NCBI RefSeq assembly: GCF_000721235.1
Contig: NZ_JOFH01000022.1
Location: 1-64,000 of the forward strand
Reading direction: 5' to 3'
Origin: Streptomyces olivaceus
GTDB lineage: Bacteria > Actinomycetota > Actinomycetes > Streptomycetales > Streptomycetaceae
DNA length: 64,000 nt
In this document: one piece after another, positions 36,279-44,628 of the stretch
Layout of the letters: each line of letters opens with the position of its first letter
How positions within the stretch are numbered: the stretch's first letter is position 1
Program-made: the position numbers and the translations under genes
Notes under the pieces: model-generated
Seen by the model: the letters and a program-made list of their open reading frames with translations, nothing else
Told to the model about the DNA's origin: nothing
Databases searched by the model: none

Positions 36279-37082
36279 TCAGGTGCCGGCCAGCGGCAGC
36301 GCCGCCGCGACCAGCTGGCCGTTGGCCGCCGCCTTGTCCAGCGCGTCCCGCAGCAGGTCCTCGCGCGGCTGCCGGCCGATCGACCCGACGGGCGCGGCGA
36401 ACATCAGCACCTGCTGGTGCTTGTTGGCCGCGGTGCGCCAGCCCTCGGTCACCTGCAGCGGCTGGTGCGCCTGCCACCAGGCCACCGGGCGGCCGCCGTC
36501 CGTCCCGGGCTGGAGCACCGCGTGCAGCTGCCCCATCGCGAGCAGGACCGACCAGCCGTGCAGGACGGCGGGCGCGGCGGACAGCTCGGTGACCGGCATG
36601 AAGCCCTGCTCGATGAGCAGAGGCAGGAAGTCGTCGCCGGCCCCGGCCGTACCGGGCCGCGCGATGGGGGCGGTGGGCTCCACCACCAGGGCCGGGTGCA
36701 GCTCCCCGGCGAGCAGGATCAGCCCGCTGGTCACCCCGAGCACGGCCTGCTCGGGCACGGCCTTCCGGGGGGCGGGCGCGGCCGGGGCGGCCTCCTGGTG
36801 GGGCTGGTCGGCGCTGATGGACCGGACGGCGCCCTGGAGCTGCTCCTCGGTGACCTTGACGACCTGCGAGGGCAGGCAGCCGGCGTGGGCGAAGGCGAGG
36901 ACCGCCGTCTCGTCGCCGATGAAGAGGACGGTGCTGGTGCGCTCCTGCTCGCAGTCGCCCGGGGTGCGGCAGGACGTGCAGTCGTAGCTGCCCGGGGCGG
37001 AGTCCCCGGCGAGCAGGCGGTCGGCTTCTTCGTCGCCGATCTCGGCGCGTACGTCGTCGCCGACGTCGAGCATGCGCGGCAC
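36279..37082 (-). CDS. Conserved hypothetical protein with CxxC-type cysteines
   Basis: The 267-residue protein has an N-terminal acidic region followed by YDCTSCRTPGDCEQE (about 34-48) and a later Cys in AHAGCLPSQVV. These cysteines could bind zinc or form disulfides. The rest is mixed alpha/beta with WSVLLAMGQLHAVLQPG and AWWQAHQPLQVTEGW. GTG 37082 is chosen because GGGAG lies 7 bases upstream; ATG 37073 is the alternative. I recognise no named family and infer no function. Confidence 0.72.
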   Translation of the reverse strand: MPRMLDVGDDVRAEIGDEEADRLLAGDSAPGSYDCTSCRTPGDCEQERTSTVLFIGDETAVLAFAHAGCLPSQVVKVTEEQLQGAVRSISADQPHQEAAPAAPAPRKAVPEQAVLGVTSGLILLAGELHPALVVEPTAPIARPGTAGAGDDFLPLLIEQGFMPVTELSAAPAVLHGWSVLLAMGQLHAVLQPGTDGGRPVAWWQAHQPLQVTEGWRTAANKHQQVLMFAAPVGSIGRQPREDLLRDALDKAAANGQLVAAALPLAGT

Positions 37083-37426
37083 GGGTGGCTCCCTCGGGAT
37101 GCGGTGCGTGGCCGGACCGGGCGGCTCCCGGTCCGTGGTCCGGGCGGGTCCCCGGCTCATGCATGGACAACGGGTGACCAGTGGCGGGAGTAACGCCCCA
37201 CGGGCAATGTGAGCCCCTCATGTGGCCGTGACCACATCGCAATCGGACACAGACAACCAGAAGGCGGGGTTCCGGGTCTAACCGGACGGCAGGGGATCCA
37301 GCAGAAGACTCGGCAAGGTATCGGCGACCCGGCACGGACCCGGCAAGTCCCCGGCAGGCTCCGGGCAGCGGGAAGAGCCCCGGGCGGGAAGCCGGTCCAG
37401 GGAGTCCAGGGAGGAAGAAGCACCGT
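37083..37426. other. Divergent intergenic region with palindrome and CCGGCA-type repeats
   Basis: About 340 bases lie between two divergent hypothetical genes. ATGTGG-CCGTGA-CCACAT (37220-37237) is a 6+6 inverted repeat that could be an operator. Downstream, from 37310 to 37385, short degenerate repeats of GACCCGGCA/CCCCGGCAGG occur. No additional gene is evident. Confidence 0.45.
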
Positions 37427-38272
37427 ATGACGCCGTCGGCCACGCCGGCCGCTCCGCTGCGCGCCGACTGCATCGGCGACTCCGCGGGCGGTCTGACCTT
37501 CGACGTCGCCGCGCGCGGTACCACCGGGGCGGCCCTGCTCGTCCTGCGCCGCCGTGCCACCGACGCGGCGGGCGCCGCCGACGCCCCCGACGGCGCCGAC
37601 GACACGGTCAGCCTGCCGCTCGCCCCGGTGGCCGAGGGCCGGCTGCGGGCCGCGCTGCCCAGCAGCGTGGCTCTGCCCGAGGGCCGCTGGGACGCCTACG
37701 CACTGCTGTCCGACGGCGAACCGCGCCGCCTGGTGCCCGGCGTCACCGACCTGCGCTCCCTCGCCGACCGCACCCCCGGCGGGCTCCTCGGCCATGTCGC
37801 CGTCCGTATCCCGTACGCCACCCGGCAGGGCAACCTCACGGTCCGCAGCTGGCTGCGGGCCCCGCACGCCGAGACGACGGACCTGTGCCCCGAGGACGGC
37901 GGCCTGACCGTCCGCGGGCGGGTGTACGGCACCCGGTTCGCGCCCGGAGCCCACGCCGAGCTGAGGGCCCGGCCGGGTGCCGGCGGGGGCGGCGTGCGGC
38001 GGCCGGCCGTGGCGGTCGAGCGGTCGGAGTTCGTCTTCACCGTGCCCTACGCCGGCCTGGCGCCGGGCGTGTGGGACGTGTGGCTGCGGCCCGCGGGCGA
38101 GTCGGGCCCGCGCGTGCGCCTGGCGCGGCTGCTCGACGACATCGCCGACAAGCACCCCGTCCTCACGTACCCCCGCGCCCGTGTGGAGACCCCGCACGGC
38201 CCCGTGACGGCCGGTCCGCACTACACGCGGGACAACGATCTCTCGCTGACCGTCGCCCCGCTGGAGCCCTGA
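37427..38272 (+). CDS. Hypothetical protein, beta-sandwich-like
   Basis: The 281-residue protein has two similar halves rich in beta-prone segments (GRLRAALPSSVALPEGRWDAYALLSDGEPRRL, and EFVFTVPYAGLAPGVWDVWLRPAGESGPRVRLARL). This suggests two immunoglobulin-like or sugar-binding-type domains. It has no signal peptide or transmembrane segment. GGGAGG precedes ATG 37427. In other actinomycetes such modules accompany cell-surface glycan transferases, but no partner is adjacent here, so I assign no function. Confidence 0.68.
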   Translation: MTPSATPAAPLRADCIGDSAGGLTFDVAARGTTGAALLVLRRRATDAAGAADAPDGADDTVSLPLAPVAEGRLRAALPSSVALPEGRWDAYALLSDGEPRRLVPGVTDLRSLADRTPGGLLGHVAVRIPYATRQGNLTVRSWLRAPHAETTDLCPEDGGLTVRGRVYGTRFAPGAHAELRARPGAGGGGVRRPAVAVERSEFVFTVPYAGLAPGVWDVWLRPAGESGPRVRLARLLDDIADKHPVLTYPRARVETPHGPVTAGPHYTRDNDLSLTVAPLEP

Positions 38273-38565
38273 CAGTGCGCGCATGGTGTGCACATGTCCG
38301 TTCCGGGGGTTCGGCCGTGGAATGCGGGGGTGCCCGGCAGGCGCTTCGGAACGTTTTTCCGACCGCTTATTCGAGGAGCCCGGAAATCTCCGGCAATTCA
38401 GCGCCCTCGGCTGCGGAACTGACGCAAAACCGTCCGTCCGTGTGACGGAGTTACCGCAAAACGCGCCCCATGATCCTGTGACAGAAATGTGACCGTAGGT
38501 GCACGGGGACGCGGTACGACCGGTGTGGGCTTCCCCGGCCCGGGGGCAGGGCATAGCGTGGCGGC
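38273..38565. other. Intergenic region, AT-richer than its surroundings
   Basis: About 290 bases with several A/T runs (GAACGTTTTTCCG, GCAAAACG) and a small CCGTCCGTCCGTGTGACGG hairpin near 38429. The final stretch has CATAGCGT just before the I78 gene: TAGCGT at 38554-38559 is a good -10 element only 6 bases before ATG 38566, implying a leaderless mRNA. Confidence 0.5.
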
Positions 38566-38781
38566 ATGGCACCGATTCCGACACCTCCGGCCGAACCCCA
38601 GGACAGTCCCGACGGCTACGTCGGCCTCGACTCCGAAACGGCCGAACGGCTGGCGCGGGAACGCGGCTGGTCCACGGTGCGGTCACTGGCGCCGGGCACG
38701 GTCATCACCATGGAGTACCGCGTGGGCCGCCTCAACTTCGAGGTGAAGGACGGCCGCGTGGCCCGGTCCTGGAAGGGCTGA
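38566..38781 (+). CDS. I78 family peptidase inhibitor
   Basis: The 71-residue protein contains the I78 pattern: GLDSETAERLARERGWSTVRSLAPG, then TMEYRVGRLNFEVKDGRVARSW, including the conserved Trp of ERGW and the RLN strand. Characterised members inhibit serine proteases of the trypsin or subtilisin type. There is no signal peptide, so it is probably cytosolic. A -10-like TAGCGT 6 bases before ATG 38566 suggests leaderless translation. Two secreted serine proteases lie 17 kb away but there is no direct link. Confidence 0.85.
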   Translation: MAPIPTPPAEPQDSPDGYVGLDSETAERLARERGWSTVRSLAPGTVITMEYRVGRLNFEVKDGRVARSWKG

Positions 38782-38791
38782 CGCCCGGCGC

Positions 38792-39811
38792 TCAGCCGCC
38801 CGACAGGGGGCGCGCCGCCGGGGCGGAGCTGCGCGGGTGACGGTCGGCGTGCGGCGGCCTGCGGCTGCCGGCCGGAGTCACCGGCGTACGGTCCGAGCGG
38901 GCCGTGTGCGGACCCGGGGCCAGGTGCACCGGGGCGCGGGCGGTGCGGGGCGCGGCGACCGGCTCGCGGGCGGGCGTCTCCGCGCGGCCGGAGGCGGGCG
39001 GGGCGAGGGGCGCGGGCCGGCCGGTGGGCCGCCCGGTCTCCACCGCACGGCCGCGGCGGGCGTACCAGCGGTCGCGGACGCCGAGGATCCACGCCTCGGC
39101 GCGCGTGATCAGCGGTTCGAACCAGGGCAGCGCCAGCAGGATCAGCAGCCCCGCCACCCAGCCGAGGAGCACGTCGCTGAGCCAGTGCGTACCGAGGTAC
39201 ACGGTGGACATGCCCACCCCGAGCGAGGTGACAGCGGAGACCGCGGACAGCCACTGGCGGGTCCGGTGCGTGGAGGCCAGATAGGCGAGGATGCCCCAGG
39301 TCACGACGGCGTTCGCGGTGTGACCGCTCGGAAATATATCGCCGCCGAGCCCCATCTCGTTGGCGCCGATGGTGGTCGCGTAGTGCGGTCCGAGGCGGCC
39401 CATGCCGTACTTGGCGGCACCGACGGTGACATTCAGCAGGAGCAGTGAGACGCCGAGCGCGAGCAGCGGACGCAGGGTGTGCTGCCGCCAGGAGCGCCAG
39501 CCGAGCCAGGCCGCGACCATCACGGCGGTCGGCCCGCGCTGGCCGAGCACCACGTAGTAGTCGACGAACGCGTGGATCTCCGGCCACTGCTGGTAGGGCC
39601 GGAAGAACATGACCTGCCAGTCCAGCCGGACCAGCCACGAGGTGATCAGCACGGCCCACACGATGGCGAGGTAGAACGCGAGGGTCCCGGCGAACAGCGC
39701 GAGCCGGTGCCGGGACATCTCCGGCACGTCCAGGAGCGCCGGTCGTTCCGGCTCCCGGTCCAGTCTCGCGAACACCCGGTCCAGCCGGGTGGGCTTCCGT
39801 TCGGTACGCAC
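38792..39811 (-). CDS. PAP2-family integral membrane protein
   Basis: The 339-residue protein has five or six membrane helices (about 40-260) and a Pro/Arg-rich cytoplasmic tail of about 90 residues. PAP2 features are KYGMGRLGP, FPSGHT (about 185) and STVYLGTHWLSD (about 224). Compared with the canonical phosphatase motifs KX6RP and SRX5HX3D, the two phosphate-binding arginines are replaced (Gly and Thr) while the PSGH and His-Asp residues remain. Activity on lipid phosphates is therefore uncertain. GTG 39811 gives VRTERKPTRLD; no Shine-Dalgarno is visible. Confidence 0.85.
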   Translation of the reverse strand: MRTERKPTRLDRVFARLDREPERPALLDVPEMSRHRLALFAGTLAFYLAIVWAVLITSWLVRLDWQVMFFRPYQQWPEIHAFVDYYVVLGQRGPTAVMVAAWLGWRSWRQHTLRPLLALGVSLLLLNVTVGAAKYGMGRLGPHYATTIGANEMGLGGDIFPSGHTANAVVTWGILAYLASTHRTRQWLSAVSAVTSLGVGMSTVYLGTHWLSDVLLGWVAGLLILLALPWFEPLITRAEAWILGVRDRWYARRGRAVETGRPTGRPAPLAPPASGRAETPAREPVAAPRTARAPVHLAPGPHTARSDRTPVTPAGSRRPPHADRHPRSSAPAARPLSGG

Positions 39812-40063
39812 CCAATCGACGTTACAGCGAGTGAGGAGTGATCCCGGCCGAATCAACGGCTTTGTGATGACGATGTGATGTGGGATTGCTCTCAGGAGAG
39901 CCTTTATTTCCAGCTGATCCGCAATCCCGCGCGGACCGCGGACTTCAATTCCTTTGATCGGTCCGGTCGGCGGTTTTATCGTGATTATGAATTCGTTCAC
40001 CGAATGCTGGTGTGGAATTGGCCGCGCGGTCACCGCTGGGGCCACCGGTGCGGCCCCGCCGCG
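39812..40063. other. AT-rich intergenic region
   Basis: About 250 bases, distinctly lower in GC than the flanks (TTTATTTCCAGCTGATCC, TTTTATCGTGATTATGAATTC). Frames are open on both strands but have low third-position GC, unlike Streptomyces coding sequence, so I call no gene. It should contain the PAP2 gene promoter and the end of the mannosyltransferase transcript. Confidence 0.5.
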
Positions 40064-41251
40064 TCAGGGCGGGCCGGAGCCGTTCAGCCAGAACGCCCCG
40101 TAGACCGCCGCCGCCACCGCGACCGCGCACACCACCGCCGCCGCCCTGGAGGTCCGCGCCCGCGCCAGGGCCCGGGCGAGCGGCAGCAGCAGCGGGAAGG
40201 CCGGCAGCAGCAGCCGGGGCTTGGAGCCGAAGTAGCTCGACGCGCACAGGGCGAGGAGCACGACGATCCCCGTGTACACCAGCAGCGCGAGCGGCTGGCG
40301 CTGCCGTACGCCGGCCACGTACAGCCGGACGAGCAGCGCGACCCCGACGACCAGCGCGGCGCCCGCCAGGGCCGCCGGGAACGACGTGAACTTCTCCGCG
40401 ACGAAACGGGCGAAGGCCGCGCCTCCGTCGAAGCCGTTGCGCCAGCCGGCCTGCACGTCGAGGTAGCCGAGCGGGCCGTCGCCGGTGCGGTGGCCGACCC
40501 ACAGCACGTAACCGGCGGCGCCCAGGGGCGCGAGGAGCATGCCGAGCACGCGTCGCGCGCCCTCGCCGAGAGCGTACGGCGGGCCGTGGGCGCCCTCCGC
40601 ACCGGCGCGGCTGCGGTCCCGCGCGAACGCCACGACCGCCGCCGCCCACACCGCGGCCGTCACCGCCAGCCCCACCGGGCGGGTCAGCCCCGCCAGCGCG
40701 GCCAGCGCCCCGGCCGTCACCCAGCGCCCGGTCAGCACCGCGTAGAGCGACCAGGCGGCCAGCGCCGTGAACAGGGACTCGCTGTACGCCATCGACTGCA
40801 CGACCCCGACCGGCAGCACGGCCCACAGCAGCACCGCGCACAGGCCGACGCGGCGGTCGTACACGTGCTCCGCCACCGCGAAGATCCCCCAGGCGGCCGC
40901 GAGCGAGGCGAGCAGCGAGACGACGAACCCGGCGTCCGCGTACGACAGCGGCCCCACCGCCGCGCCGAGCCGCTCCAGCCAGGGCAGCAGCGGGAAGAAC
41001 GCCAGATTGGAGTGCACGTCGCCGTCGGGCAGCCGCACCTCGTAGCCGTACCCCAGCTCGGCGACCCCGGTGTACCAGAGGGAGTCCCAGCGGGCCGTCA
41101 GCAGCGTGTACGCGCTCTTGCCGCGTGCGGCGCTCCACAGGGCCAGGACGAGCAGGCCCAGGGCGCGTACGGCCGCGTAGCCGAGGAGCGCCGGGGCGGC
41201 CCGGCGCAGGGCACCCCGGCGGCCCGCCGCACGGGTGTCGAGATCGGTCAC
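40064..41251 (-). CDS. PIG-V-like membrane mannosyltransferase
   Basis: The 395-residue protein has about ten hydrophobic segments and a catalytic-type first loop: RWDSLWYTGVAELGYGYE (about 53-70), with the WDS acidic motif and the NLAFFPLLPWL pattern of PIG-V/GPI-mannosyltransferase-II-like GT-C enzymes. Such proteins transfer mannose from polyprenyl phosphomannose outside the membrane. The acceptor is unknown. GTG 41251 has GATAAT 7 bases upstream and no Shine-Dalgarno, suggesting a leaderless transcript. A longer in-frame reading upstream passes through a 60-bp duplication and is rejected. Confidence 0.82.
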   Translation of the reverse strand: MTDLDTRAAGRRGALRRAAPALLGYAAVRALGLLVLALWSAARGKSAYTLLTARWDSLWYTGVAELGYGYEVRLPDGDVHSNLAFFPLLPWLERLGAAVGPLSYADAGFVVSLLASLAAAWGIFAVAEHVYDRRVGLCAVLLWAVLPVGVVQSMAYSESLFTALAAWSLYAVLTGRWVTAGALAALAGLTRPVGLAVTAAVWAAAVVAFARDRSRAGAEGAHGPPYALGEGARRVLGMLLAPLGAAGYVLWVGHRTGDGPLGYLDVQAGWRNGFDGGAAFARFVAEKFTSFPAALAGAALVVGVALLVRLYVAGVRQRQPLALLVYTGIVVLLALCASSYFGSKPRLLLPAFPLLLPLARALARARTSRAAAVVCAVAVAAAVYGAFWLNGSGPP

Positions 41252-41264
41252 GGGCTCGATTATC

Positions 41265-41384
41265 TGCCGGGCCCGCGAGCGGCAGGGTGCCCGGGCCGCC
41301 CGGGGGCCGGGAACGCAGTGGCGTTGCCGGGCCCGCGAGCGGCAGGGTGCCCGGGCCGCCCGGGGGCCGGGAACGCAGTGGCGC
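41265..41384. repeat. 60-bp tandem duplication
   Basis: TGCCGGGCCCGCGAGCGGCA at 41265 recurs at 41325; the two units (41265-41324 and 41325-41384) agree over at least 59 bases. They lie just upstream of the mannosyltransferase start, in the 320-base region shared with the divergent exporter gene. Confidence 0.93.
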
Positions 41385-41411
41385 ATGCCACACGAGTGAC
41401 GCGTGATGTGT

Positions 41412-41442
41412 GAGACCCGCCACGTGTGCGTCGGCGGGTCTC
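41412..41442. promoter_or_regulatory. Inverted repeat upstream of MFS exporter
   Basis: GAGACCCGCC (41412-41421) and GGCGGGTCTC (41433-41442) form a perfect 10-bp stem with an 11-base loop, 132 bases before the exporter's start. It could be an operator for a dimeric regulator or part of a hairpin; no regulator gene adjoins. Confidence 0.5.
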
Positions 41443-41574
41443 GCGTAACCTGACGAGTCACTCGCGTTCCGTCGCACGGCCCGGAGACCCCGCTCCTCTC
41501 CGGCCGGGCCGCCGGGGAGTCCCCACCCCGCGCGCAGCCTGCCGGACGCGGGGGAACCGCTTGGAGGTACGTAC

Positions 41575-43188
41575 ATGTCCGGGACGACCACGGCCGCCGC
41601 AGCGCTGCGCCGTCGGACGGCCGGGGCCGGTGCCAACCGCTGGGTCGTCCTGGTCGTCCTCTGCGTCAGCCTGCTGCTCGTCGCCGTCGACGCCACCGTG
41701 CTTCACGTGGCGGTCCCCGCGGTCACCGAGGACCTCAGGCCCGGCGCGATCGAGCTGCTCTGGATCGTCGACGTCTACCCGCTCGTCTGCGCCTCGCTGC
41801 TGATCCTGTTCGGCACGCTCGGCGACCGGGTGGGCCGCAGGCGGGTCCTCCTGCTCGGCTACGCCCTCTTCGGTGTCGCCTCCGCGCTCGCCGCGCTCGC
41901 GGACAACGCCCAGGTCCTGATCGCGGCCCGCGCGCTGCTCGGCGTCGGCGGCGCGATGATCATGCCGGCCACGCTGTCGATCCTGCGCCAGGTCTTCCCC
42001 GACCGGCGGGAGCGGGCGCTGGCCATCGGTGTCTGGAGCGCCGTGGCCGCGGTCGGCGCGGCGGTCGGGCCGCTGCTCGGCGGTTTCCTGCTCGAACACT
42101 TCTGGTGGGGTTCGGTCTTCCTCGTCAACATCCCGCTGATGCTGGTCAGCCTGCCGGTGGGGCGGCTGCTGCTGCCCGAGTCGAAGGGCGACGGCCGAGG
42201 GCCGTGGGACGTGGTCGGCGCGCTGATGGCGGCGGCCGGGCTGTTCGGCGTCGTCCTCGGTGTGAAGCGGCTGGGCGGTGGCGAGCCGGTGCCGAGCCTG
42301 TTCACCCTGCTGCCGCTGGTGCTGGGCGCGGCCCTGCTGGCCGGCTTCGTACGGCGGCAGCGGCGGCGCACGTATCCGCTGGTGGACCTGCGGATGTTCG
42401 GGCGGCCGGCGTTCAGTACGTCGGTCGGGTGCATCGTGCTGGCGATGCTGGCGCTGGTGGGCCTGGAGCTGATCGCGGCGCAGTACCTGCAGCTGGTGCT
42501 CGGCCTGTCCCCGCTCCAGACCGGGCTGCGGCTGCTGCCGCTGACCTTCGCGGCGATGGCGGCGGGCCTCGCGGGGGCGCGGCTGCTGCGGCGGTTCGGG
42601 CCGCGTCTGATGGTGAGCGCGGGGTTCTGCCTGACGGCGTTCGCGGTGGCGCTGCTGACCGCGATGGGCCGGGACGACAACTCCGCGCTGCTGCTGACCG
42701 GGTTCGTGCTGCTCGGCTTCGGCCTGGAGACGACGCTGTTCGGCGCGTACGAGTCGATGCTGAGCGAGGCCCCGCAGGAGCAGTCCGGCGGGGCGGCGGC
42801 GATCGGCGAGACCTCGTACCAGCTGGGCGCGGGGATCGGGATCGCGCTGCTGGGCAGCGTGATGAACGCGGCTTACGCCCCCGGGCTGACGGGCGGCGTG
42901 CCCGGGGTTCCGGCGTCGGCGTCCTCGGCGGCGGGGCATTCGCTGGGGGAGGCGTACGAGATCGCCGGGCAGCTCGGGGGGCCGGCGGGGGTCGCCCTGC
43001 GGCGGGCCGCGGGGGACGCGTTCGTGCACGGGTTGCACGTGACGCTGGTGGTGAGCGCGGGGTTGCTGCTGCTGGGGGCGGTGATGGCGCTGCGGCTGCC
43101 GCGGGCGATGCAGTGCGAGGGGGAGGACGAGGGCGCGGTGGCGGTGCCGGGGCCGAGGGACGCGGTGGAGTCCCGCGTGTCGGTGTGA
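41575..43188 (+). CDS. MFS multidrug exporter, DHA2 (14-TM) family
   Basis: The 537-residue exporter has the 14-helix pattern of EmrB/QacA-type drug/H+ antiporters. Motif A is LFGTLGDRVGRRRVLL (about 81-96), and helix 5 carries the antiporter motif region WSAVAAVGAAVGPLLGGFLLE. The N-terminal helix contains DATVLHVAVPAV, a motif D1 equivalent. It should export hydrophobic or cationic compounds using the proton gradient. GGAGG lies 8 bases before ATG 41575. It may be regulated through the inverted repeat upstream. Confidence 0.92.
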   Translation: MSGTTTAAAALRRRTAGAGANRWVVLVVLCVSLLLVAVDATVLHVAVPAVTEDLRPGAIELLWIVDVYPLVCASLLILFGTLGDRVGRRRVLLLGYALFGVASALAALADNAQVLIAARALLGVGGAMIMPATLSILRQVFPDRRERALAIGVWSAVAAVGAAVGPLLGGFLLEHFWWGSVFLVNIPLMLVSLPVGRLLLPESKGDGRGPWDVVGALMAAAGLFGVVLGVKRLGGGEPVPSLFTLLPLVLGAALLAGFVRRQRRRTYPLVDLRMFGRPAFSTSVGCIVLAMLALVGLELIAAQYLQLVLGLSPLQTGLRLLPLTFAAMAAGLAGARLLRRFGPRLMVSAGFCLTAFAVALLTAMGRDDNSALLLTGFVLLGFGLETTLFGAYESMLSEAPQEQSGGAAAIGETSYQLGAGIGIALLGSVMNAAYAPGLTGGVPGVPASASSAAGHSLGEAYEIAGQLGGPAGVALRRAAGDAFVHGLHVTLVVSAGLLLLGAVMALRLPRAMQCEGEDEGAVAVPGPRDAVESRVSV

Positions 43189-43349
43189 CCGGAGGGGCCT
43201 CCCGCCCACGCACCACTCGTTCGCCGTCGGGCGAGAGGCCGACGTCCCCCTTGGGTGGCCGAGCGCCGTGGCTCGTGTCCCCGCGCGGCCGGGAGACGGG
43301 CATGGTGGACGTGCGGGGTCTCGCGTCGTAACGTCGGCACGAGAGCCCT

Positions 43350-43366
43350 AACTAGCAGTGCTAGTT
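43350..43366 (+). promoter_or_regulatory. TetR-type palindrome before acyl-CoA dehydrogenase
   Basis: AACTAGC-AGT-GCTAGTT is a perfect 7+7 inverted repeat with a 3-base spacer, 24 bases before the acyl-CoA dehydrogenase ATG. Many TetR-family repressors of acyl-CoA catabolism bind such sites. It overlaps the region where the -10 or transcription start should be. Confidence 0.65.
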
Positions 43367-43390
43367 TTCAGCGTCCCCGGAGGGTGTCCC

Positions 43391-44584
43391 ATGTCCGCGT
43401 CCCCCAAGCCGCCCGCGTTCGACCCCGCCGACCCCCTCGGCCTCGACGACCTGCTCGAACCGGAGGACCTGGCGGTCCGGGGCACCGTGCGGGACTGGGC
43501 CGCGGACCGCGTGCTGCCGTACGTCGCGGACTGGTACGAGAAGGGCGAGCTGCCCGGCATCCGGGACCTGGCGCGCGAGCTCGGCTCCCTCGGCGCGCTC
43601 GGCATGTCCCTGCAGGGCTACGGCTGCGCCGGTGCGAGCGCCGTGCAGTACGGCCTCGCCTGCCTGGAGCTGGAGGCGGCCGACTCCGGCATCCGCTCCC
43701 TCGTCTCCGTGCAGGGCTCCCTCGCGATGTACGCCCTCCACCGCTTCGGCAGCGAGGAGCAGAAGCAGCGCTGGCTGCCGCCCATGGCCGCCGGCGAGGT
43801 CATCGGCTGCTTCGGACTCACCGAGCCCGACCACGGGTCCGACCCCGCCCATATGCGCACGCACGCCGAGCGGGACGCGGGCGGGGACTGGGTGCTCAAC
43901 GGGCGCAAGATGTGGATCACCAACGGCTCGGTGGCCGGCGTCGCCGTCGTCTGGGCGCAGACCGAGGAAGGTGTCCGGGGGTTCGTGGTCCCGACCGACA
44001 GCGCGGGCTTCTCCGCGCCCGAGATCAAGCACAAGTGGTCCCTGCGGGCCAGCGTCACCAGCGAACTCGTCCTCGACGACGTCCGGCTGCCCGCCGATGC
44101 CGTGCTGCCGGAGGCGAGGGGGCTGCGCGGGCCGCTGAGCTGTCTCTCGCACGCCCGCTACGGGATCGTCTGGGGCTCGATGGGCGCGGCCCGCAGTTCC
44201 TTCGAGGCGGCCCTGGAGTACGCGAAGTCGCGGGAGCAGTTCGGGCGGGCCATCGGCGGGTTCCAGCTGACCCAGGCCAAGCTCGCCGACATGGCGGTCG
44301 AACTGCACAAGGGGATCCTGCTCGCCCATCACCTCGGGCGGCGCATGGACGCCGGCCGCCTGCGTCCCGAGCAGGTCAGCTTCGGCAAGCTCAACAACGT
44401 ACGCGAGGCCATCGACATCTGCCGTACGGCCCGCACGATCCTCGGCGCCAACGGGATCTCCCTCGAATACCCCGTGATGCGGCACGCGACGAACCTGGAG
44501 TCGGTGCTCACCTACGAGGGCACCGTCGAGATGCACCAGCTGGTGCTCGGCAAGGCACTCACCGGACTTGACGCCTTCCGGTAG
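43391..44584 (+). CDS. Acyl-CoA dehydrogenase, glutaryl-CoA dehydrogenase type
   Basis: The FAD enzyme (397 residues) oxidises an acyl-CoA and passes electrons to ETF. FAD/substrate-binding blocks CFGLTEPDHGSDPAHMRTHAE (about 139-159) and GRKMWITNG are present. The catalytic Glu lies in LTYEGTVEMHQLVLGKALTG (about 375), the arrangement of glutaryl-CoA dehydrogenases (lysine/tryptophan degradation). Short-branched substrates are also possible. ATG 43391 follows a palindromic operator; TTG and ATG codons further upstream lie within the operator. A bidirectional terminator separates it from sepF. Confidence 0.9.
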   Translation: MSASPKPPAFDPADPLGLDDLLEPEDLAVRGTVRDWAADRVLPYVADWYEKGELPGIRDLARELGSLGALGMSLQGYGCAGASAVQYGLACLELEAADSGIRSLVSVQGSLAMYALHRFGSEEQKQRWLPPMAAGEVIGCFGLTEPDHGSDPAHMRTHAERDAGGDWVLNGRKMWITNGSVAGVAVVWAQTEEGVRGFVVPTDSAGFSAPEIKHKWSLRASVTSELVLDDVRLPADAVLPEARGLRGPLSCLSHARYGIVWGSMGAARSSFEAALEYAKSREQFGRAIGGFQLTQAKLADMAVELHKGILLAHHLGRRMDAGRLRPEQVSFGKLNNVREAIDICRTARTILGANGISLEYPVMRHATNLESVLTYEGTVEMHQLVLGKALTGLDAFR

Positions 44585-44601
44585 GAGCCCGAACGGGCGG
44601 G

Positions 44602-44628
44602 GGCGGGGCCGTGGTGTGCGGCCCCGCC
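44602..44628. terminator. Bidirectional hairpin between convergent genes
   Basis: GGCGGGGCC (44602-44610) pairs with GGCCCCGCC (44620-44628) around a 9-base loop, directly between the acyl-CoA dehydrogenase stop and the sepF stop. Confidence 0.85.

Noticed and set aside
41265..41384. Two 60-bp repeats as a CRISPR or attachment site
   Set aside because: They are directly abutting identical units with no spacer and no integrase or cas gene nearby; a simple tandem duplication explains them.
39875..41413. Plus-strand frame beginning MWDCSQESLYFQ
   Set aside because: It starts in the AT-rich gap but continues for over a kilobase antisense to the mannosyltransferase gene; no ribosome binding site and no recognisable domain.
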